Counted from the stretch's first letter, positions 55,240 to 63,589 are shown. The stretch: 64,000 nt of DNA from Armatimonadota bacterium (GCA_031460175.1 JAVKGW010000003.1:248001-312000); one strand, 5' to 3'. The notes: generated by a model from the sequence alone, not told the origin. A program made the numbers and translations.

Positions 55240-56055
55240 TTACAAGTACGCCAGCAGGTCCTGGATCCCCCTCAACACCAAGTCAGGCCGCTCTCGGGGA
55301 GGAAGCTTCTCCAGCTCTTCCTCCAACGTGACGCCGGTGAGCACCAAGACGGTCCGGGCACCGGCCTCCTTTCCCATCCGGAAATCCAGCTCCACGTCGT
55401 CCCCGACCACCACCACCTCCTCCACCGGTACCCCCAGCCGGGACGCGGCAACCCGCAGGGCGTCCCGGCTGGGCTTGCCCACGAGCCGGGCGGGTTTCTG
55501 TGTGATGTAGGTGATGGCCGCGGCGAGGGCCGCGGACAGGCCTGGGGTTCTGCCATGCTTGGTGGCGTACCAGGGAGAAAGGGAGGTCACCAGGAACGCG
55601 GCACCGTTCCAGATGGCGCGGCAGGCCGCCGCGAGCTTCTCATACGTCCAGACGGGATCCCAGCCCACCAGGACCACCCCTGCCCGTTCCCCCTCCTCCA
55701 CGCCCACGCACGGGATCCCCTTCCGCTCCAAGGGTGCCCACAGTCCCCGCTGGCCCAGCACGAGGACCGGGCGGCCCGGATACTCGCGGGCGATGATCTC
55801 CGCGGCGATGGCTCCCGGAGTGATGACCTCCTGATCCTCGACGGGGAGCTGGCTCGCCCGCAAGACCCCCGTGTACTCCTCCGGGGGCAGGGCGCTCCCG
55901 TTGGTCAGGAAGACGAACCGGCCTCCGCCGTCGCGGATCGCCTCGAGGACCGCCCGCGTCCCGGGGAGGACCTGCGGGTTGCGCCACTCCGCGGAATCCG
56001 CAACAATACAGGTCCCGTCCACGTCCAGGACGAAGCATCGGCCCCGGAGGTTCAT
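55240..56055 (-). CDS. HAD-IIA family sugar-phosphatase-like hydrolase
   Basis: A 271-residue NagD/PGP-type HAD phosphatase. Motif I DVDGT has nucleophile D11 and acid D13, FLTNGS is motif II, the Lys is in GKPSRDAL and the metal site is GDDVELD. The C2 cap between motifs II and III marks class IIA. It would release phosphate from a small phosphometabolite, which fits an operon containing an ATP-dependent phosphotransferase. The start overlaps the carboxyltransferase stop by four bases. Confidence 0.88.
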   Translation of the reverse strand: MNLRGRCFVLDVDGTCIVADSAEWRNPQVLPGTRAVLEAIRDGGGRFVFLTNGSALPPEEYTGVLRASQLPVEDQEVITPGAIAAEIIAREYPGRPVLVLGQRGLWAPLERKGIPCVGVEEGERAGVVLVGWDPVWTYEKLAAACRAIWNGAAFLVTSLSPWYATKHGRTPGLSAALAAAITYITQKPARLVGKPSRDALRVAASRLGVPVEEVVVVGDDVELDFRMGKEAGARTVLVLTGVTLEEELEKLPPRERPDLVLRGIQDLLAYL

Positions 56056-57539
56056 GCGGTCCGCGTCCGTCTCAGGGTGATCCCCAGATCCTTCCGTTCC
56101 AGCCGGACGTAGGTTACCCTCCGCTGTCCTGCGGAGAGGGCTTCCACGAGGCGCCGGAGGGTTTCCCCGGTCCCTTCCCCATCCAGGACTAGAGGAGCCG
56201 CCTTACCCCGCTGGATGGCCTGGACCTCCTCCTCCGGGAGCCCGTACCGGAGCAGGACCTCTTCGTCCGATCCCCCCCCGTAGATCCTCCGCAGCTCCGC
56301 GATGGAGAGCTCCGGCCGCTCCCGGGGGATCTCCTTGGCCCGGGGGAGGGAGAGCACCCGATCCTGCACCTCGGGATCGATGGGACCGGGCGGTTCCCCG
56401 TACTGCCCCAGGATGTACCGGATGGTCTCGTCCGCCACGAGGCGGTAGCGCTCCGGCCCGATGAGGTTCAGCAGGGCCTGGGTGGCCACGAACTGGCTGA
56501 AGGGCGTCATCATGATGGGATAGCCCAGCTCCGCCCGCACCCGGACGATCTCGTCCAGCACCGCCTCGAACTTCTCCTCCTGCCCGATCTCCCGCAAGTT
56601 CCGCTTCAGGGTGGTGACCATGCCGCCCGGAACCTGGTGCCGGTAATAGGCCAGATCGTACTCCGAGGGGCGGCCGATGGGCAGGTTCCGCCGCCGAGCC
56701 ACTTGAAAGAAGTACCGGGAGACCCGTTCCGCGGCCTCCAGGTCCACCTCCACCTCGAAGCCCAGCTCCCGCAGGTTCGCCACCGTCCGGAAGAAGTTCG
56801 GGAGACTGGTCCCCTCTGCGAGGGGAGGGATGGCGGTGTGGAAGGTGCGGACTCCCAGCTCCGCGGCTCGCACGTAGCACACGGGGGCGAGCCCCATGTT
56901 GCAGTGGGAGTGGACCTCCAGGGGGGTATCCCCGAGCGCCTCCCGGAGGGCCGGCACCAGAGTCCCGACCCGATCCGGGGTGAGGAGACCCGCGGGATCC
57001 TTGATGTACACCGCGTCCACCACGCCCCGGGCCTTCTCTCCCAGCTCCCGGACCCGGCGGGTGTAGAACTCGTCCGTGTGGACCGGGCTGATGCTGTACA
57101 CCAGGGCCACCACCACCTCCTCCGCCCCCTCCTCCCGGGCCATCCGGGCCCCCTCCACCATCTCCGCCACGTTGTTCATGGGATCCACCACCTGGATCCG
57201 GCGGATGCCGTGGCGGACCACGGTGCGCATGGCAAGCCGGATGAGCTCCCGCGGACAGGGCTCCCACCGGATGAACCGGAGGCCCGTGGTCATGAAGGTC
57301 AGGGGCGTGCGGGGCATCCGCTCCCGGGTGAGCCGGATCCGCTCGAAGGGATCCTCCCGGTGCCACCGCACGGACACGGCCATGTGGGTGCTGGTGGTGA
57401 AGTCCAGGGCCTTGAACCCCACCCGGTCCAGATCCGATGCCACGGCCAGGATCATGGGGGTGGTGATGCCCGTGGCGCTCCACAGGCTCTGGTTCCCGTC
57501 CCGGAGGGTGACGTCGATCAGCTGGATCCGCCTCTCCAT
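56052..57539 (-). CDS. Biotin-type carboxyltransferase (PYC/OadA domain), divergent, no biotin domain
   Basis: A 495-residue TIM-barrel protein related to transcarboxylase 5S, OadA and pyruvate carboxylase subunit B. The metal and carboxylysine centre is kept: D9 in the LIDVTLRDGNQ start, K180 in YIKDPAGLL, and H210/H212 in HSHCNMG. The substrate-side segment that reads LRGxN in pyruvate/oxaloacetate enzymes is replaced around residues 81-92 (TFMTTGLRFIRW). LRDGNQSLWSA replaces LRDAHQSLLAT, and no AMKM biotin motif is present. The acceptor may differ from pyruvate. It lies between the phosphotransferase beta gene and the HAD gene. Confidence 0.75.
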   Translation of the reverse strand: MERRIQLIDVTLRDGNQSLWSATGITTPMILAVASDLDRVGFKALDFTTSTHMAVSVRWHREDPFERIRLTRERMPRTPLTFMTTGLRFIRWEPCPRELIRLAMRTVVRHGIRRIQVVDPMNNVAEMVEGARMAREEGAEEVVVALVYSISPVHTDEFYTRRVRELGEKARGVVDAVYIKDPAGLLTPDRVGTLVPALREALGDTPLEVHSHCNMGLAPVCYVRAAELGVRTFHTAIPPLAEGTSLPNFFRTVANLRELGFEVEVDLEAAERVSRYFFQVARRRNLPIGRPSEYDLAYYRHQVPGGMVTTLKRNLREIGQEEKFEAVLDEIVRVRAELGYPIMMTPFSQFVATQALLNLIGPERYRLVADETIRYILGQYGEPPGPIDPEVQDRVLSLPRAKEIPRERPELSIAELRRIYGGGSDEEVLLRYGLPEEEVQAIQRGKAAPLVLDGEGTGETLRRLVEALSAGQRRVTYVRLERKDLGITLRRTRTA

Positions 57540-57554
57540 GATGAGGGGCCGGAT

Positions 57555-58634
57555 TCACCGGGACAGCGCCTTGCCCGCCAGGGTCTGCACCACGTAGCTG
57601 AGCGGGTCCTTGAAGTTGGCCGCGATGGAGCTTCTGGGACGCCGGCTCCACACGGTTTCGGGCCGGGACTGGAGCAGGTAGAGGTTGTGGGGGAAGGCCT
57701 CGTTCTCCGCCACCGCCCACTCGATGTCCAAGGGGAACCCGTAGACCTGCTCCAGGTGCCGGGCCAGCCGCGCAAGTTCCACCACCTCCTCGTCGCAAAG
57801 ACAGGGCTTCGTCTGCAGATCCTCGGGAACGGGAACCTTCACCAGCACCCCCTCGCTGCCCGTGGGCACGAACTGCGCGGTTTTGGGCGAGATCTTGCGG
57901 TGCACGATCTCCAGGGTCACCTTGTTGACGGTGAACTCGTCCGGGGTGACCTCCCCGCTCACCACCGCCACCCCGGGGCCCCAGCTCCCCTCCACCACGA
58001 TGAGGGAACGGTCCCCGGTCCGGGGGCTGAGGGTGAACAGGACCCCCGCAGCCCTGGGATGAACCATCTGCTGGACCCCCACCGCCACCCCGTCGTCCAG
58101 GGAGATCCCTTGGGTCAGCCGGTACGAGAGGGCCCGGGGGGTGAACGCGCTCGCCCAGCACCGGCGCACGGAGTCCAACACGTTCTCGGCTCCGCGCACC
58201 CACAGGTACGTCTCCTGCTGACCCGCGAAGCTGGCTTGCTCGCTGTCCTCCGCCAGGGCGCTTGAGCGCACCGCCACGGGCGGGTCCGAAACCTGGGTCC
58301 GAATGCTCAGCTCCTCGTACCCTCGCTCGATGGCCCCCTGCACCTCCCGCGGAATCCGACTTTCCAGGAACATGCCCGTGATCTGCTGGCTCGCCCGCTC
58401 GAGACTTTCCAGGTCGTTGGGCGCCACGGAGGCCAGCACCTGCCGCAGCCGATCCTCCAGGCCGTTGGCTTCCAGGAAGCGCCGGTATCCGAAGCTGGTG
58501 ACCGCGAATCCCGGCGGGACCCGGCACCCGTGCCGGAGGAGTTCTCCAAGGCTCGCCACCTTCCCACCCACGAGGGCGCGCTCCGTGAATCCCACCCGTG
58601 AGAAGTCCAGGACGAAGGGCACCTCTCCCATCAT
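57555..58634 (-). CDS. PEP-synthase-like ATP-grasp subunit (beta) of a split phosphotransferase
   Basis: A 359-residue (~40 kDa) protein equal to the N-terminal ATP-grasp half of PEP synthase. It has GGKVASLGELLRHG near the start, VRSSALAEDSEQASFAGQQET (ATP-binding core), AAGVLFTLSP and the domain-closing YLLQSRPETVWS, after which PEP synthase would continue into its phosphohistidine domain. Here the protein ends instead, and the phosphohistidine domain is in the next gene upstream. Subunit size and split match the beta subunit of phenylphosphate synthase. ATG-ATG start at 58634/58631. Confidence 0.85.
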   Translation of the reverse strand: MMGEVPFVLDFSRVGFTERALVGGKVASLGELLRHGCRVPPGFAVTSFGYRRFLEANGLEDRLRQVLASVAPNDLESLERASQQITGMFLESRIPREVQGAIERGYEELSIRTQVSDPPVAVRSSALAEDSEQASFAGQQETYLWVRGAENVLDSVRRCWASAFTPRALSYRLTQGISLDDGVAVGVQQMVHPRAAGVLFTLSPRTGDRSLIVVEGSWGPGVAVVSGEVTPDEFTVNKVTLEIVHRKISPKTAQFVPTGSEGVLVKVPVPEDLQTKPCLCDEEVVELARLARHLEQVYGFPLDIEWAVAENEAFPHNLYLLQSRPETVWSRRPRSSIAANFKDPLSYVVQTLAGKALSR

Positions 58635-58651
58635 CTCATCCGACCCCCCTT

Positions 58652-60478
58652 CTAGTCCTCCAGCAGGGTTACGGTTCCCGCATCCCCGTCCACCCGGATC
58701 CGCTGTCCGGTCCGGATGCGCTTGGTGGCGGATCCCGTCCCCAGCACCGCGGGGATCCCGTACTCCCGCGCCACGATGGCCGCGTGGGACATCATCCCGC
58801 CGATGTCGGAGACCGTGGCCCGGATCCGGGAGAAGACCGGAGCCCAGCTGGGCTCCGTGACGGAACACACCAGGATCTCTCCTTCCTGGACCTCGTGCAG
58901 CTGATCCACGCTCAGGACCACCCGCGCGGGCCCCTCCACCACCCCCGGCGAGGCCGCGAACCCTCGCAGGACCTTCTCTTCCGCCTTCTCCGGCTCCAGC
59001 CACGCCCGCAGGCGTTCGGGCGTGATGCCCCAGAGCATCACCACCGCGGGGTCCACCACGGCCTCGGGCACGGTCCCAAGAGCCGGGGGTGGGTTCCACT
59101 CCCGCAACTTCCTCATGAGCTCCCGCCGCCGGGCGATGATGGGCGGCCAGTACACGGGGCCCCGGGCCGGTGCCCCGATGGTCCAGGAGAGCAAAAGGTC
59201 CATGAGGGCCTGGTGCACCTCACTCCAGTGCAGGTAGAAGATGTCCTCCACGTCCCGGAAGAACCCCTGCCGCACGAACAGGGCCCCCAGTTCCCGCACC
59301 TTGTTCCAGAACACGCTCTGGTACCAGTGCTCCACGTAGAACTTGTGGTCCTCGATGGAGTAGTACACGTTACGGACCAGCCCCAGGAGCTGATCAAAGG
59401 CCCGCCGATCCTCCTCCGTTTGCAGCAAAGCCCGATACCCTTCCGTGATCTGATCCCGGTCCCGCCGGCGGCCCTCGATGTCCCGCTCCAGGGACTCTCC
59501 CCGCTTCACCTTCGCCACGTAGTCGCACAGGATGCCGAAGACGGCTCCCGGATCGTCCACCCACGCCCGGTGATGATGGTGGAACCCATCCCCCGTGTTC
59601 ATGTAGAACCAGGGGTCCGAGCTCCGACGCCACTCCTCTAGCCACGTCCGGCCCGCCTCGGTCTGCTCCAGAACCTGGAACACCTCCTTCACGTCCGCAC
59701 CGGGCCGGAAATGGGAATCCACCCCCAGCTCCACGGCCCGCTTGGCCAAGCGCTTCAGCTCATCGTTGGGGCGGAACATGCTCACGTCAATGGCGCCCAC
59801 CATGCGGGTGATGGCCTGGTCCGAGATCTCCGGGAACGCTTTCTTGCAGAACTCGTAAAAGGTAAAGTAGGCGGCGAACCCGATCATCACGATCTCCATG
59901 TGGATCTGCCAGATCCGGAAGATGCTCTCCAGAAGCCGGTGGTAGGCCTCGAACACCTCCTGGGAGGTGCCGTATCCCTTCCGTTCGAAGACGAGCCGCT
60001 CGTCCTCCACCTCCGGGAGCTCCGGGAACCGGATGGCCTTCAGCTGCTCGATCTCCCGCTTTACCTTCTCCCGCCACTCCTCGTAGAACTGCGGCCAGTT
60101 CTGGAAGTAGTACCCCGCCCGACGCTCGAAGAGCTTGGCCCGTTCCTCGATCTTCTTGGGATCTCCCACCGCGGTGGGGCTGATGTACAGCCGGCCGTTC
60201 AGGAACCGGAAGTCAATCCCCATGGCCGGCGGGATGGCGAACATCCGGCTGCTCATCTCCCCGATGCCGAGGTAGCCCGCCTCGAATCCGATGGTGTCAA
60301 ACGGATGCACGGCTTCGGGGGCGTGCATGCCGTTGTAGAACCAAAGCTTGTTCTCTTCCTCCTGCCTGCGGTCCTCGCTAAACAGGAGGTAGTACGGATA
60401 CATCTCCGTCCAGCCCTCGCAGCCGGGGGGTGTCTGGACCTCGAACGGGCTTTGGAACCGCAAAGCGTCCGTCATCAT
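58652..60478 (-). CDS. PEP-utilising phosphohistidine subunit (alpha) of a split phosphotransferase
   Basis: A 608-residue (~70 kDa) protein. The last ~100 residues are the swivelling phosphohistidine domain (GFAASPGVVEGPARVV; GGMMSHAAIVAREYGIPAV with the catalytic His at about 565). The N-terminal ~480 residues are not the PEP/pyruvate TIM barrel; they are helical and aromatic-rich, with an unusual GFHHHHRAW at mid-protein, and are probably the substrate domain. The chain ends ~43 residues after the His, so the C-terminal PEP-binding barrel of PEP synthase is absent. Layout matches the alpha subunit of phenylphosphate synthase. ATGATG start behind GGGGGAGGGGG. Confidence 0.8.
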   Translation of the reverse strand: MMTDALRFQSPFEVQTPPGCEGWTEMYPYYLLFSEDRRQEEENKLWFYNGMHAPEAVHPFDTIGFEAGYLGIGEMSSRMFAIPPAMGIDFRFLNGRLYISPTAVGDPKKIEERAKLFERRAGYYFQNWPQFYEEWREKVKREIEQLKAIRFPELPEVEDERLVFERKGYGTSQEVFEAYHRLLESIFRIWQIHMEIVMIGFAAYFTFYEFCKKAFPEISDQAITRMVGAIDVSMFRPNDELKRLAKRAVELGVDSHFRPGADVKEVFQVLEQTEAGRTWLEEWRRSSDPWFYMNTGDGFHHHHRAWVDDPGAVFGILCDYVAKVKRGESLERDIEGRRRDRDQITEGYRALLQTEEDRRAFDQLLGLVRNVYYSIEDHKFYVEHWYQSVFWNKVRELGALFVRQGFFRDVEDIFYLHWSEVHQALMDLLLSWTIGAPARGPVYWPPIIARRRELMRKLREWNPPPALGTVPEAVVDPAVVMLWGITPERLRAWLEPEKAEEKVLRGFAASPGVVEGPARVVLSVDQLHEVQEGEILVCSVTEPSWAPVFSRIRATVSDIGGMMSHAAIVAREYGIPAVLGTGSATKRIRTGQRIRVDGDAGTVTLLED

Positions 60479-60645
60479 TCCCCCTCCCCCTTGCGCGTCC
60501 CATGTGGGTTTTGGACGTGAGAGAGAACATCCCGCGAGCGTTCGAGGGACGGAGCCTGCACTCCCCCACCCCGACGGCCCCGAAGACGAGCCCGATTCAC
60601 CCGCGGCGTCCCCCGATCGAGCAGGTTGATCCCGACGATAGCCCA
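60479..60645 (-). other. Long GC-rich leader of the alpha/beta operon
   Basis: About 165 bases between the predicted transcription start and the alpha ATG, unusual in a window where most leaders are under 50 bases. It contains GC-rich short repeats and can fold, but I recognise no known riboswitch or T-box core and no clear terminator with a T-run. I see no gene in it. Confidence 0.4.
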
Positions 60646-60650
60646 ACCAA

Positions 60651-60679
60651 ATCCTAGGAAGGCCGACGGCGGCTGTCAA
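60651..60679 (-). promoter_or_regulatory. Strong promoter of the alpha/beta/carboxyltransferase operon
   Basis: Perfect TTGACA (60674-60679), 17-base spacer and TAGGAT (60651-60656) on the minus strand: one of the two best sigma-70 matches in the window. Start predicted near 60644. It lies in the 245-base gap after nuoC and makes the metabolic operon independent of the nuo genes. Confidence 0.75.
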
Positions 60680-60723
60680 GCAAGGGTACCCGACCCGTGG
60701 AGTGCGTGGCCGGTCCCTTGCCC

Positions 60724-61416
60724 CTAGGCCCGCTCCCCGATGGGAGGCTCGATCCCCGCGATCTCGCTCTGGCGGATCTTCGCGAGCTCCACGAGCCACT
60801 CCGGATCCTCGTAGACGTAGTCCTTCCGAAGGGGGTGCCCCTTCCAGTCCTCCGTCATGAGGATCCGGCGCAGGTCTGGGTGTCCCTCGTAGACCACGCC
60901 GAAGAGGTCGTAGGTTTCCCGCTCGTGCCAGTTGGCCCCCACCCACAGGTCGCTCACCGTGGGGATCCGGGGATTCTCCCGATCCACGGGGACCTTGATG
61001 AGCAGCTCGTGGTTGTGCGTGGTGGACCACAGGTGGTAGGTGCACTCCAGGCGGTCTCCCCAGTCAATGGCACTGCAGAAGGACAGATAGTCCATCTGGA
61101 ATTCCGGGTCGTCCCGCAGGAACCGCATCACCTCCCGGAAGCGTCCAAGCGGCACCTGGAGGGCGGGGGTGAGGTATCGGTGGACCGTGGGTTCCTCCCG
61201 GCGGGGAGGTCGGGGAGGGGCTTTGCCTTCCGCCCGGGCCCGTTCCACCTCCTCCTGGTAGGCCCGCTGCCGCTCCTGTTGCTCTCGCTCGAACCGCTCC
61301 AACTCTTCCCGGGCCGCCTCCACCAGGTCCCGGACCTCCGGGAACCGCTCCCGCAACTTCCGGATCAGCTCTTCCGGGAAGTGGCCACCGCTCGGGCGAG
61401 GGCTCGGGCGCATCAT
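60724..61416 (-). CDS. nuoC: NADH-quinone oxidoreductase subunit C (30 kDa)
   Basis: Peripheral-arm subunit of complex I. The 230 residues include the family signature ANWHERETYDLFGVVYEGHP and the C-terminal LRKDYVYEDPEW. An extra Glu/Arg/Gln-rich segment (about residues 37-70) lies between the N-terminal helix and the core, longer than in most NuoC. The start ATG overlaps the nuoI stop (ATGA); a second ATG follows directly. It is last in the module, whereas nuoC normally follows nuoB. Confidence 0.92.
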   Translation of the reverse strand: MMRPSPRPSGGHFPEELIRKLRERFPEVRDLVEAAREELERFEREQQERQRAYQEEVERARAEGKAPPRPPRREEPTVHRYLTPALQVPLGRFREVMRFLRDDPEFQMDYLSFCSAIDWGDRLECTYHLWSTTHNHELLIKVPVDRENPRIPTVSDLWVGANWHERETYDLFGVVYEGHPDLRRILMTEDWKGHPLRKDYVYEDPEWLVELAKIRQSEIAGIEPPIGERA

Positions 61417-61877
61417 CGCAGGATCCCCCGGGCGACGGGCTCCTTGGGCGCGGCCCGGTGGAGATCCTCGAGGGTGTATAGGAGGTTGGCGCGGTTGTAG
61501 GTGCTGGCCTCGTAGTGGGGGGTGAAGACGATGGCTTCCGTGGGGCAGACCTCCACACACAGCCCGCAGTACTGGCACTTGTCCATCTCGATGTCGAACC
61601 GCGTGAGGACCCGCTCCTTGCCCCGCCCCGTGGCCTCGATGTGGATGCAGCGGCTCGGGCAGATGCGCTCGCACTGGAAGCAGATGATGCACTTGTCGTT
61701 GCCGATCTCGCTGTCTACGGGAAGGGCCAGGATCCCGTGCCAGCGGGGGGAGACGTTGGATTTCTCCAGTGGGTACAGCAGGGTGGCCTTGGGTCGGGCC
61801 GCGGTGCGCAGCGTCTCCCGCAATCCCGTCATCAGCCCCCGGACCGCCGCGGTGGCTCTCTCGAAGACCGCCGGCAT
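61413..61877 (-). CDS. nuoI: NADH-quinone oxidoreductase subunit I (two 4Fe-4S clusters)
   Basis: A 154-residue ferredoxin-type subunit that passes electrons to the NuoB cluster N2. Two complete motifs: CIICFQCERICP and CQYCGLCVEVCP. The N-terminal helix (FERATAAVRGLMTGLRETL) docks on the membrane arm. It lies ten bases after nuoD with no nuoH between, unlike the usual D-E-F-G-H-I order. Confidence 0.95.
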   Translation of the reverse strand: MPAVFERATAAVRGLMTGLRETLRTAARPKATLLYPLEKSNVSPRWHGILALPVDSEIGNDKCIICFQCERICPSRCIHIEATGRGKERVLTRFDIEMDKCQYCGLCVEVCPTEAIVFTPHYEASTYNRANLLYTLEDLHRAAPKEPVARGILR

Positions 61878-61887
61878 CTTCCCCCTC

Positions 61888-63000
61888 CTACCGATCCACG
61901 TCCGCGAGCACGATGTCGATGCTGCCCAGGATGGCGATGATGTCCGCCACCTTCCACCCCTTCATCATCTGGGTGAGGGCGAACAGGTTGGAGAACGACG
62001 GAGCCCGGATCTTCACCCGCCACGGCGTCTCCCCGCCGTTGCTCACCAGGTGGATCCCCAAATCCCCTCGGGGGCTCTCCACCCGGGTGTACACCTCCCC
62101 GGGCGGGAGCTTCGGGGTGAGGGAGACCCGGGGGGTCCGCACCTCCCCGTCCGGCATCTGATCCAGGCACTGAAGGATGATTCGGGCGGACTCCCGCATC
62201 TCGTCCATGCGCACGAGGTACCGGGCGAAGCAGTCCCCCTCCGTGTACACGGGCACCTGGAACTCCACCCGGTCGTAGACCTCGTAGGGATGGCTCTTGC
62301 GTACGTCCCAGGGAAGGCCGGAAGCCCGGGCTACGGGTCCGCAGGCGCCGTAGGCGATGGCCTGGTCCCGGGTGAGCACCCCGATCCCCTGGGTCCGGGC
62401 CTGCCAGATGGGGTTTCCGGTGAGGAGCCGATGGTACTCTCCCAGCCGGTTGAGGAAGTAGTGGCAGAACTCCCGGCACCGCTCCGTCCAGCCCGGCGGC
62501 AGGTCCTCGTTCACCCCTCCGATGCGGAAGTACACGTGGTGGAGCCGGCCGCCCGTGACGGACTCAAAGAGGTCCATGATGAGCTCCCGCTCCCGCATGC
62601 ACCACAGGAACGCGGTGGTGGCCCCGAGGTCGATGCCGTAGGTTCCCAGCCACAGGAGGTGGCTCGCGATGCGCTGCAGCTCCATGAAGATGGTGCGGAT
62701 GTATCGGGCCCGCTCGGGCACGGGGATCCCCCCCAGGGTCTCCACGGCCCGGAGGATGGCCATCTCGTTGAGGAGGGCCGCGAGGTAGTCCATGCCCCGG
62801 TCCGCGAGGGAGATGCACTGGGTGTAGTTGCGGTGCTCCATCATCTTCTCCACGGAGGAGTGGAGGTAGCCGATGTCCGGATGGACCTCCACGATGTTCT
62901 CCCCGTCCAGGGTGACCACCAACCGCAGCACCCCGTGGGTGCTGGGGTGCTGCGGCCCCATGTTCAGGATGAGCTCCTCCGTGCGCAGGGCTCTTGCCAT
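61888..63000 (-). CDS. nuoD: NADH-quinone oxidoreductase subunit D (49 kDa)
   Basis: The 370 residues form the quinone-site subunit. It begins NMGPQHPSTHGVLRL (the conserved HPSTHG loop) and ends with GSIDIVLADVDR, the invariant C-terminus. It also has GYLHSSVEKMMEHRNYTQ and the quinone Tyr region. It starts one base after nuoB; co-transcribed with nuoI and nuoC. Confidence 0.96.
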   Translation of the reverse strand: MARALRTEELILNMGPQHPSTHGVLRLVVTLDGENIVEVHPDIGYLHSSVEKMMEHRNYTQCISLADRGMDYLAALLNEMAILRAVETLGGIPVPERARYIRTIFMELQRIASHLLWLGTYGIDLGATTAFLWCMRERELIMDLFESVTGGRLHHVYFRIGGVNEDLPPGWTERCREFCHYFLNRLGEYHRLLTGNPIWQARTQGIGVLTRDQAIAYGACGPVARASGLPWDVRKSHPYEVYDRVEFQVPVYTEGDCFARYLVRMDEMRESARIILQCLDQMPDGEVRTPRVSLTPKLPPGEVYTRVESPRGDLGIHLVSNGGETPWRVKIRAPSFSNLFALTQMMKGWKVADIIAILGSIDIVLADVDR

Positions 63001-63001
63001 C

Positions 63002-63589
63002 CTAGGCTCCCCTGCGGCTCAGGCGCCGCTCCCGCATGATCTTCTCCTGCAGCTTCAGCACGCCTTCGATGAGGGCCTCCGGCCGGGGCGGGCAGCCCGG
63101 CACATACACGTCCACGGGGATGACGGTGTCGATGCCCTTGAGGATGGAGTAGTTGTCGTAGTAGAAGGGGCCTCCGCAGGTGGCGCAGCTGCCCATGCTG
63201 ATCACGTACTTGGGCTCCGGCATCTGCTCCCACAGGCGCCGCACCACGGGGGCCATCTTGATGGTGCATCGGCCGGAAACGATGATGAGGTCCGCCTGCC
63301 GGGGCGTGGCCCGGGGGATGACGCCGAATCGGTCCAGGTCGAACCGGGTGGCGAACGCCTGCATCATCTCCATGGCGCAGCAAGCCAGGCCAAAGGTGAG
63401 GGGCCAGAGGCTGCTGGCCCGGGCCCAGTTCAGGACGTTCTCGACGGTGGTGAGCAGCAGTGCCCCACCGGGAAGCTTATACAGGACATCCGCCAGCTGC
63501 TCGATGGGAGCCACCTGAGAGCCTTCCACCGGGATCCGGGCGATGGAGGTCACCTCCGGGCCGCCGGAACGGATCGGACCGTCTCTCAT
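63002..63589 (-). CDS. nuoB: NADH-quinone oxidoreductase subunit B (cluster N2)
   Basis: The 195 residues carry the N2 cluster ligands: the adjacent Cys pair in [10 protein letters not shown], the Cys in [10 protein letters not shown] and the Cys in [21 protein letters not shown] adds a Cys in the loop before them. The ATG at 63589 is chosen because GGAGA lies five bases upstream and it agrees with the promoter at 63631-63659; an in-frame ATG at 63619 and a GTG at 63640 are alternatives. No nuoA precedes it. Confidence 0.93.
   Translation of the reverse strand: MRDGPIRSGGPEVTSIARIPVEGSQVAPIEQLADVLYKLPGGALLLTTVENVLNWARASSLWPLTFGLACCAMEMMQAFATRFDLDRFGVIPRATPRQADLIIVSGRCTIKMAPVVRRLWEQMPEPKYVISMGSCATCGGPFYYDNYSILKGIDTVIPVDVYVPGCPPRPEALIEGVLKLQEKIMRERRLSRRGA

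Noticed and set aside
57555-60478. Annotation of the alpha/beta pair as ordinary PEP synthase (ppsA) broken by a frameshift
   Set aside because: The gene order is reversed relative to PEP synthase (phosphohistidine part first), both genes have their own starts and ribosome sites, and the C-terminal PEP-binding barrel is missing.
58652-61045. Open frame of the alpha subunit continuing ~570 bases further upstream over nuoC
   Set aside because: The extra translation is low-complexity shadow of nuoC, a strong promoter lies within it, and a ribosome site precedes the ATG at 60478.
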